From the NCBI GenBank assembly GCA_029250385.1, contig JAQXFJ010000313.1:1-7928 (forward strand): DNA of 7,928 nt, written 5' to 3'. The notes beneath the pieces are model-generated. The model was not told the DNA's origin. It was given only the letters and a program-made list of their open reading frames with translations, and did no database searches. Source of the DNA: Candidatus Poseidoniaceae archaeon (lineage in GTDB: Archaea > Thermoplasmatota > Poseidoniia > Poseidoniales > Poseidoniaceae). A program made the translations under genes and the position numbers. Positions 1 to 5,483 of this stretch are shown piece by piece; positions within the stretch are counted from its first letter, which is position 1, and every line of letters begins with the position of its first letter.

Positions 1-1
1 T

Positions 2-1255
2 ACCCTAACCAACGTCCCGGGGCCTGGTGCTCCAGCAAGCGACGGACCGTCCAGTATTGCCTATGGCTGGGATTGGTCATCGGGTAGTTTTGATGAAGGC
101 ACTTGGAACCCTCGACTTACCGTTTATGACAATTCTGGACTCAGTGTGACCGAAACTATGTTTATCGGAATTGATCGAACTGGGCCAACAATCGGCACAA
201 TCACTAGTGGTTCATCATCAGGGTGGCTATCTAGTTCAAGCGTGACATTATCTGGGTTAATTAATGCGGTAGATGATGGACAAGGCAGTGGACTTGCTTA
301 CACAGAAATTAGTTTAGACGGAGCATCATGGACGCAAAATACGCTAGACTCTTACACACTCAATCTAAATGATGGCAGTCATACAATTTCCATTAGAGCG
401 GCAGATAATGTTGGCAATATTGGCCCAACTACCCAAATTTCAGTTCAAGTTGATACTGAAGACCCCATTGCTAACGGTTGGTTGGTAGATGAACTGACCA
501 CTGCACTAACCGGCTCAGCAGATGTTGAATTCTTAGCCATAGATGAAAGCTCTGGAATTGACAATACTAATTCATTCATCGAGTATGGATTTGATGCCAA
601 TGGTTTTGGTCAAACCCCTGATTTATCTGGTTCTTGGCAGGCCTCTATGGGTAGCGGACTAGACAGTGAAGTGGCACAATCAAGTTGGGCTACAAAATCT
701 AGGCAGTATTTGATGCTTAGAGCGACTGTTACCGATATCGCAGGAAATTCTTTCCAAACAAATCCGGTGTTTTATCAGATTTTACCTAGTTTAGACTTTG
801 AATGGAATTTAACTGAGACTAATGTTGATAGATTAATTGTCAAACCAGGAGATTCCACTGGCAATATTACGGTAAGTGGTCTGTTAGAGGTCAATGAAAA
901 TTATGGCGGAACCATCACATTGCGCCTTGAATCTGCACCAGCTGACCGCGACGCTCAAGTTGCTTGGACGGTCATAGAATCTCGAACTCTTGATGCAGGT
1001 TTAATGACTGATCAGGAAGAATTACTGGTTTGGAATTATACTGTACCAAGTAAAGGTCAATTCGATTTAAGATTAGTCATTGACCCAAATAACGTGATTG
1101 ATGAATATAATGAAAACAACAATCAAAACTACATGGTAGTCACCGGCGCTTCGGTTAGTAGCGTAATTAATGCCCCATCATTTAGTCCTCCAATAGGTGC
1201 AATAATTGTTTGCGCTTTCGTTATTTCACTACTACAGCGGAATACAAGGGATTGA
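2..1255 (+). CDS. Surface/secreted protein with Ig-like and CARDB domains and C-terminal membrane anchor (5' truncated)
   Basis: The frame is open from the left edge, so this is the last 417 codons of a larger gene; the GTG at 146 lies inside it and is not a start. The first ~60 residues (WDWSSGSFDEG, then LTVYDNSGLSV) look like the end of a PKD/Ig-like module. An Ig-like repeat follows (about nt 180-475), with VTLSG, GSGLAYTEISLDG and the closing ISIRAADNVGNIG. A third, weaker beta module (about 480-785) ends in TVTDIAGN. Positions ~790-1140 fit a CARDB adhesion fold, with the hallmark VIDEYNENNNQN. The C-terminus has one hydrophobic helix (IGAIIVCAFVISLL, about 1195-1236) and the short tail QRNTRD, so the protein is probably anchored with its bulk outside the cell. 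No catalytic domain is visible in this part. Cell attachment, matrix or substrate binding are possible roles; ligand unknown. Confidence 0.82.
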   Translation, partial: TLTNVPGPGAPASDGPSSIAYGWDWSSGSFDEGTWNPRLTVYDNSGLSVTETMFIGIDRTGPTIGTITSGSSSGWLSSSSVTLSGLINAVDDGQGSGLAYTEISLDGASWTQNTLDSYTLNLNDGSHTISIRAADNVGNIGPTTQISVQVDTEDPIANGWLVDELTTALTGSADVEFLAIDESSGIDNTNSFIEYGFDANGFGQTPDLSGSWQASMGSGLDSEVAQSSWATKSRQYLMLRATVTDIAGNSFQTNPVFYQILPSLDFEWNLTETNVDRLIVKPGDSTGNITVSGLLEVNENYGGTITLRLESAPADRDAQVAWTVIESRTLDAGLMTDQEELLVWNYTVPSKGQFDLRLVIDPNNVIDEYNENNNQNYMVVTGASVSSVINAPSFSPPIGAIIVCAFVISLLQRNTRD

Positions 1256-1262
1256 AAAGATA

Positions 1263-1271
1263 TGAGTCTCA
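1263..1271 (+). promoter_or_regulatory. TGAG-T-CTCA palindrome before dim2
   Basis: A perfect 4+1+4 inverted repeat nine bases upstream of the dim2 ATG, in the 25-bp gap after the surface-protein gene. The ten bases TGAGTCTCAC recur at 3695-3704, before aIF1A. By eye I found TGAG-N-CTCA nowhere else in the window. A shared regulatory role is inference. Confidence 0.28.
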
Positions 1272-1280
1272 CGGACCACC

Positions 1281-2024
1281 ATGCGACAAGGTCTTCCTAG
1301 GGTGCCAAAAGACAGGATTGCTGTTTTGATAGGAGCTAAAGGCACTACGGTGAAATCAATTCGCGAAGCATGTGGATGTCAAGATTTATTCATCAATTCT
1401 GAAACTGGTGATGTCGAAGTCACATGGGGTGAACCTGGAAGTTATGACCCGGTTAAAGCAATGAAATTACCCGATGTAGTAAAGGCAATCGGCCGTGGAA
1501 TGTCGCCAAAAGCGGCAATTCGCTTATTTGATGACCAACATTTTTTCGAAATGGTTGATTTGAGAGACTTCGTTGGTAAGCGTTCAAATCAACAACGAAG
1601 AGTTCGCTCAAGAATTATTGGCAGTCAAGGAAAGGTAAGACAGTTGATTGAAAGTCTTACAGATACCGAGATTACTATTTACAAATCCACAGTAGTTATT
1701 ATCGGCGAGCAAGAAGGTCTTTTTGCCGCTAGGCAAGCAATTGAAATGCTGGCTGGTGGCTCTGAACATGGGTCTGTGCTGGGATTCTTGGAAAAGGATC
1801 GAAGGAAATCAAAAATAAGTAATCGATCTTTAGAGACTATCGAAGTTAAATCAGATTCTGTCGAAACTACTGGTTTTGAAAATTTAGTTCCTGGGCTAAC
1901 AGAAATCTCTAATCGGAGGTCTAGGAGGATGCGGGCCAGCCAAGTGGACCCCCAGGATGGAGAAGCGGTCTTTGAAATGATGGAATTGTCTGAGGATGAA
2001 ACTGTTGTTTGGGAAGAGGAATGA
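1281..2024 (+). CDS. dim2: Archaeal Dim2/Pno1-like two-KH-domain ribosome maturation protein
   Basis: This 247-residue protein has two KH domains. The first carries the GxxG loop in VLIGAKGTTVKSI (residues 15-27), the second in RIIGSQGKVRQLIE (111-124). Between them AIGRGMSPKAAIRLFDD (69-85) is characteristic of the archaeal Dim2/Krr1-type family, as is AARQAIEMLAGGSEHG after KH2. Family members bind the 3' end of 16S rRNA and help mature the small subunit; archaeal homologues are also reported to contact aIF2-alpha. Residues ~172-247 form a poorly conserved tail with a basic patch (NRRSRRMR, 211-218) and an acidic end (WEEE). The ATG is the only plausible start, since an in-frame TGA sits 18 nt upstream. 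I see no Shine-Dalgarno sequence, so a leaderless or coupled start is possible. It lies 25 bp after the surface-protein gene and converges on rio1. Confidence 0.9.
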   Translation: MRQGLPRVPKDRIAVLIGAKGTTVKSIREACGCQDLFINSETGDVEVTWGEPGSYDPVKAMKLPDVVKAIGRGMSPKAAIRLFDDQHFFEMVDLRDFVGKRSNQQRRVRSRIIGSQGKVRQLIESLTDTEITIYKSTVVIIGEQEGLFAARQAIEMLAGGSEHGSVLGFLEKDRRKSKISNRSLETIEVKSDSVETTGFENLVPGLTEISNRRSRRMRASQVDPQDGEAVFEMMELSEDETVVWEEE

Positions 2025-2036
2025 CCGTTCATTCCT
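2017..2036. terminator. Perfect 8-bp inverted repeat spanning both stop codons of dim2 and rio1
   Basis: AGGAATGA, a CCGT loop and TCATTCCT form a perfect stem centred on the 4-bp gap between the convergent genes. Each arm contains the TGA stop of one gene, so both end in GGAATGA. It could form a 3'-end hairpin in transcripts from either strand. No long T-run follows on either side, and archaeal termination usually relies on T-rich tracts, so a terminator role is inferred. mRNA 3'-end protection is an alternative, as is coincidence from two similar gene ends. Confidence 0.45.
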
Positions 2037-3003
2037 GCTCTACAATATGTGTCAAATCCATATTTAGAACCTCATACATTGCTTCAGCGAGTTCCACATC
2101 TAACCCGTTTTTATTACCCCATTCCACCAATCGAGTAACGTCCCTAATTAGAAACTCCTGTGCTTTAGGATGAGTTTGTATTACTGCTTGACCAACATCG
2201 ATTACGATTGGTCCAACCTCATCGCTCCATAAGATGTTGAACGGCGAGAAATCTCCGTGGACCAAGTTGGCTTTTTGCCATGCTACCGCAAGAAATTCTA
2301 ACAATTCATCATATACTTCTTGTGGGTTTTCAACCGAAACCTCGCGTAGTTTAGGATATGGCGAGGTATCATTACCAAGGTAATCCATCACCAGGACGTT
2401 TTTGTGAATACCCAGTGGTTGAGGCACCTTAAGACCCCATTTGGCTAATCTTGATAGGTTTCTTTGTTCTTTCCTCACCCATATATCAACTAGGTCTCGA
2501 TGCCGGCGTCGAAGTCCGCTGAATCTGCGGTCTCCTTCGATATATTGAATTAGATTCTTAAAAACTGCATTAGAGGTGTGAAAGATTTTGATGGCAATCG
2601 GTTTACCATTTGGGTCTGTACCATGAAAAACGTGAGCTTCTTTACCTCTAGCGACGGGAAAATCAACCGTATCAATGACTTCATTTTTCATCAATTTGAA
2701 TATCGACATAAGGGTGAGCCTATCAAAGACTTGGTCAAACACTCGTCGGTCAACCCATTCAAATGAACCCTTTCCCATAACTCCTTGGAGTTTATTTTCT
2801 ATATCTCGGAATAGGGATTTGTAGCGTTTTTCCTTCATCCACTCATACTTACCAGTAGAAGTTTCCAAGGAATCGATAAAGTCATGATCATCTCGTTCAT
2901 CTTGATTGATTTTCTTCTTTGACTTTGACCGCTTTGATTTACCTTTCCGGTTGCGGTTCTTATTGATTGCCAGTTCGTCCCAGTTTTCTTTTCGGTCTTT
3001 CAA
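2029..3003 (-). CDS. rio1: RIO1-type atypical protein kinase/ATPase
   Basis: A 324-residue protein with a RIO kinase core from about residue 57. Visible motifs are the ATP loop ARGKEAHVFHG (118-128), the ATP-binding lysine in AIKIF (K139), the RIO1-type YIEGDRRF (154-161) with RRRHRDLVDIWVRKEQRNL after it, the hinge VMDYLG (205-210), the catalytic loop VHGDFSPFNIL (D251, N256) and the metal-binding IDVGQAV (D269). RIO1 is thought to act as an ATPase switch in the last cytoplasmic steps of small-subunit maturation. The catalytic loop is unusual: RIO1 normally has HADLSEYN/FN, whereas HGDF is RIO2-like. The N-terminus is very basic (14-31), perhaps an RNA- or protein-contacting tail. The start is TTG, chosen because a good Shine-Dalgarno site precedes it, an in-frame TAA lies 18 nt upstream, and the next in-frame ATG (M56) would delete the basic tail. 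Confidence 0.93.
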   Translation of the reverse strand: MKDRKENWDELAINKNRNRKGKSKRSKSKKKINQDERDDHDFIDSLETSTGKYEWMKEKRYKSLFRDIENKLQGVMGKGSFEWVDRRVFDQVFDRLTLMSIFKLMKNEVIDTVDFPVARGKEAHVFHGTDPNGKPIAIKIFHTSNAVFKNLIQYIEGDRRFSGLRRRHRDLVDIWVRKEQRNLSRLAKWGLKVPQPLGIHKNVLVMDYLGNDTSPYPKLREVSVENPQEVYDELLEFLAVAWQKANLVHGDFSPFNILWSDEVGPIVIDVGQAVIQTHPKAQEFLIRDVTRLVEWGNKNGLDVELAEAMYEVLNMDLTHIVEQE

Positions 3004-3007
3004 TCGA

Positions 3008-3015
3008 CCACCTCT
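3008..3015 (-). promoter_or_regulatory. Ribosome binding site that fixes the TTG start of rio1
   Basis: AGAGGTGG on the minus strand, four bases before the TTG at 3003. It matches the archaeal anti-Shine-Dalgarno complement (GGAGGTGA) over most of its length. It lies in the 22-bp gap after the aIF1A stop, so rio1 can be translated from the same message. Confidence 0.75.
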
Positions 3016-3025
3016 GGGCTTTTAT

Positions 3026-3352
3026 TTAGCCGAATAACGAGTCGATATCGATGTCTTCATCATCATCATCGCCCTCATCACCGGAATCTGGATATTCTTC
3101 AACTGGGACAAAAGGCTCTTCGGTGGTTTCTGTTGGTGCTTCTTTGGATTCTACTTCTTCAGCGTCTCCAAACATGTCATCAACATCGTCTTCTTCCTCT
3201 TCACTAGCGTCACCGAACATAGAGTCGACATCGTCGTCAGAATCCTCAATTACATCGTCCTCTTCTTCCTCCATTACTCCAAAGATATCATCATGCTCGT
3301 CATCATCGTCATGCGTTACATTCATTCCAAAGATATCAACATCATCAGGGAG
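3026..3352 (-). repeat. Low-complexity acidic region with five D-x-(I/L/M)-F-G motif copies
   Basis: This is the part of aIF1A encoding the tail. Motif codons fall at about 3329-3337, 3278-3289, 3212-3226, 3167-3181 and 3029-3043. The two central copies are a recognisable tandem duplication with a 45-bp period: 3206-3232 and 3161-3187 agree at 20 of 27 bases, encoding DVDSMFGDA and DVDDMFGDA. GAT/GAC/GAA/GAG runs make the plus strand look like serine or TCA/TCT repeats, for example CATCATCATCATCG near 3059. Confidence 0.85.
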
Positions 3353-3694
3353 AACTCCTTTTCTCGATAAGTACATGGCTTGAGTTTTGGTATATCTGTG
3401 CTTTACGTCAGCCTTAGAATCCTGAAAATCCCATGGCCAGACAATTATCAAGTCACCCTCTCTAACCCATTGCCGACGCCTCATTTTACCAGGAATCCTA
3501 GCAAGTCTAGTCTCTCCATCTTCGCAAAGTATTGACACTCTTCTGCCGCCTAGAATTTGGTCAGCTAGGGCAAACATCTCGTTGATTTTCCGGTTTGGCA
3601 TTTTGACACGAATCTTACTAGTCGAACCGTCCTCTGGATTTTCCAGACGGGCTAGTTCTTCTACGTCGACTTTTTCTTCGTGTCTTCTACCCAT
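3026..3694 (-). CDS. eif1A: Archaeal translation initiation factor aIF1A with long acidic motif-repeat tail
   Basis: Residues ~28-113 are a standard aIF1A/eIF1A core with an OB fold: IRVKMPNRKINEMFALADQI, then ILGGRRVSILCEDG, RLARIPGKMRRRQWVREGD and LIIVWPWDFQDSKADVKHRY. The factor binds the A site of the small subunit during initiation, with aIF1 and aIF2. Archaeal members are usually around 100-115 residues; this one has 222. The extra part (117-222) has 52 Asp/Glu in 106 residues, one Lys and no Arg, and five short motifs ending in FG at 120-123, 136-139, 157-161, 172-176 and 218-222. It should be disordered. Eukaryotic eIF1A also has an acidic tail, ending in DIDDI, that contacts eIF5B; similarity of role is inference. 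The ATG is fixed by an in-frame TGA 9 nt upstream. Only a weak SD-like GGATGAG precedes it. It follows nuoN after 60 bp and precedes rio1 by 22 bp. Confidence 0.94.
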   Translation of the reverse strand: MGRRHEEKVDVEELARLENPEDGSTSKIRVKMPNRKINEMFALADQILGGRRVSILCEDGETRLARIPGKMRRRQWVREGDLIIVWPWDFQDSKADVKHRYTKTQAMYLSRKGVLPDDVDIFGMNVTHDDDDEHDDIFGVMEEEEDDVIEDSDDDVDSMFGDASEEEEDDVDDMFGDAEEVESKEAPTETTEEPFVPVEEYPDSGDEGDDDDEDIDIDSLFG

Positions 3695-3707
3695 TGAGTC
3701 TCACTCA
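3695..3707 (-). promoter_or_regulatory. Palindrome directly abutting the aIF1A start codon
   Basis: On the minus strand TGAGTGAGACTCA is a 5-bp inverted repeat with a GAG loop, ending at the base before ATG. It contains the shorter palindrome TGAG-A-CTCA, which also occurs before dim2. It could be an operator or an mRNA hairpin at the start codon. The rest of the 60-bp gap to nuoN (3708-3754) holds a short pyrimidine stretch, TCTTCTTCT, right after the nuoN stop and an A/T-rich CAATTCAATAAG that might be a weak TATA-like element. Neither is strong. Confidence 0.3.
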
Positions 3708-3754
3708 TCCGCCCTAATCGACATCCCTTATTGAATTGACCACATAGAAGAAGA

Positions 3755-5482
3755 TTAATTCCAACTATAATTTAGGCTCTTCGCAGCAACTTCACAAATC
3801 TCTAACAATTGGTCACTAGCAACTCCCATGAAGAGTGTCGCCATTAAACAGGCTAGGATTGCAAATCTTACTTGCCAGCCTGATGGTAACGGTCCTGTCC
3901 TGCCTTCTTCAGGTTCTTCAAAGAACATAACAACTCCAACTCGTAGGTAGTAAAACATCGATATTGCTGAGTTAATTACCATAGCAAGAGCTAACCACCA
4001 AACCCAGTGAACATCGGCAAGACCGTAATCTCCTCCAGCCATTATTTCAGCACCCATCTGGCCAATTGCCACCTTGACAATACCCATAATGACTAGAAGT
4101 TTAGAGACGAATCCTGCTAGTGGAGGTACACCAGCAAGTGAAATCATGAAGATAAACATAGCAACTGCTAGGAATGGTTCACGCTTTGCTAAACCCCCAA
4201 GTGATGAGAGACGGGATGCATCGCCATCTGATTCTAATACCGAGAGAACTAGGAAGGCTCCTAACTTAAACGCAACAAGAACCACAAGATGGAAAATCAC
4301 TGCGGTTAGTACGGCAACGGCTGCTTCACCGGGTTCTCCAGCGAGTGAGTCGTCCCAATTCCATGCACCAATCGCAGTTATTGCAGCGAGCATGTATCCC
4401 GCATGAGCGACTGAAGAATAGGCAAGCATACGCTTAGGATTAGTGCTGCCAAGGGCAGCGATATTACCCCATGTCATAGTGACTATTGAGATAATTCCAA
4501 GCAGAGTTAACCATACAGCACCGTCTTCACTCGCCTCAGGTGATGCAACAATTAGCAGCATTCTGATTAGTCCGATGATACCCATTGCCTTACTTGCTGT
4601 AGCCAGAATACCAGCAACTGGACTGCTAGCACCTGCGTATGCATCCGGCGCAGCAAAGTGGAAAGGCGCAGCACTAACTTTGAATCCAAAGCCAACCAAA
4701 ACAAAGCCGATACCGATTAGTGGAAGGGGATCTGTTCCATTGATTACGAACTGTGCAGCAAGGACATCAAATTGTAAAGAACCAGCCCATAAGTAAAGCA
4801 TTGAAAGACCATAAAGCCCAACTCCAGAAGCTACTGAACCGACAATGAAATATTTCATTCCTGCTTCAGTACCAACCTTAGATTCCTTGTAGAAGGCAAC
4901 TAAGACATAGGTTGAGAATGAGGCTAACTCTAGACCAATAAACAAGACAAACAAGTCTTGTGCAAGGGCAACTACAGACATACCCAAGCCACAAGTCAAC
5001 ATTAGAATGTAGAAATCCGCTTGCCGTCGATTGTTGTAGAGGTCATCAGTAGACAATTTAGGACCTATTCCTTTGACTTCTAAACGATTCATTGAAGCAA
5101 ATGCTGCTAAAGTAAGTGCACCAAAGAAGATCATTTCAAAGACTCTACTAAAGCCATTTACCAACAACAATTGTGTGCCGCTTTCAGTAACAATAGCAGT
5201 TCGGTCAACCCCATCTTGGAATGATAATACTGTTTGAACAAATGCTGCACCTAAAGTGATTGTAGCAATCCATGCAGGCATCTTGGGATTACTGGTAATT
5301 TTGAATCTCTCGCCACCAAATAACCACATTACTCTGGTTTGAGTACCTGGTATTCTGAAGGTCCCTTTACCGATGTTTGGGATTATAATCAGTGCCAGGA
5401 GACCGGCAAAAATTATCAATTCAGGGCAAAGTGCCGCAATAAAACCATCACCAAATGGCTCTACGTTTTGTACAGTGGACAT
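3755..5482 (-). CDS. nuoN: Complex I antiporter-like subunit NuoN
   Basis: A multi-spanning membrane protein of 575 residues from the ATG, carrying the proton-channel residues of the NuoN/MrpD-like fold: E185 in FIGLELASFSTYVLVAFYK, K210 in AGMKYFIVGS, K268 in FGFKVSAAPFHF, K298 in ATASKAMGI and K461 in AGFVSKLLVIMG. Also typical are APDAYAGASSPV and NPKRMLAYSSVAHAGYML. It is one of three antiporter-like subunits coupling quinone reduction to ion export across the cytoplasmic membrane. It is longer than E. coli NuoN (about 485). Much of the excess is a polar insert after the first helix (about 36-70) and loops near 137-155 and 475-492. I prefer the ATG at 5482 to the GTG at 5491, because that GTG lies inside the Shine-Dalgarno sequence. 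nuoM ends one base upstream (TGA-T-ATG), suggesting coupled translation. Confidence 0.95.
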   Translation of the reverse strand: MSTVQNVEPFGDGFIAALCPELIIFAGLLALIIIPNIGKGTFRIPGTQTRVMWLFGGERFKITSNPKMPAWIATITLGAAFVQTVLSFQDGVDRTAIVTESGTQLLLVNGFSRVFEMIFFGALTLAAFASMNRLEVKGIGPKLSTDDLYNNRRQADFYILMLTCGLGMSVVALAQDLFVLFIGLELASFSTYVLVAFYKESKVGTEAGMKYFIVGSVASGVGLYGLSMLYLWAGSLQFDVLAAQFVINGTDPLPLIGIGFVLVGFGFKVSAAPFHFAAPDAYAGASSPVAGILATASKAMGIIGLIRMLLIVASPEASEDGAVWLTLLGIISIVTMTWGNIAALGSTNPKRMLAYSSVAHAGYMLAAITAIGAWNWDDSLAGEPGEAAVAVLTAVIFHLVVLVAFKLGAFLVLSVLESDGDASRLSSLGGLAKREPFLAVAMFIFMISLAGVPPLAGFVSKLLVIMGIVKVAIGQMGAEIMAGGDYGLADVHWVWWLALAMVINSAISMFYYLRVGVVMFFEEPEEGRTGPLPSGWQVRFAILACLMATLFMGVASDQLLEICEVAAKSLNYSWN

Positions 5483-5483
5483 A

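Noticed and set aside
146..148. GTG as the start of the surface-protein gene
   Set aside because: The same frame is open to the left edge and reads as an Ig/PKD-like strand pattern before this codon, so the gene starts outside the window.
1186..1255. Archaeosortase-type (PEF/PGF-CTERM) sorting signal at the end of the surface protein
   Set aside because: The order of hydrophobic helix then short tail is similar, but no PEF or PGF motif precedes the helix. A plain membrane anchor is the simpler reading.
1679..2032. 117-codon minus-strand frame opposite dim2
   Set aside because: It overlaps the well-supported KH2 domain, its product resembles no family I recognise, and it fits as a shadow frame.
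3051..3383. Serine-rich open frame on the plus strand
   Set aside because: It is the antisense of the Asp/Glu codons (GAT/GAC/GAA/GAG) of the aIF1A tail, which reads as runs of serine. The minus-strand frame has an unmistakable conserved core.
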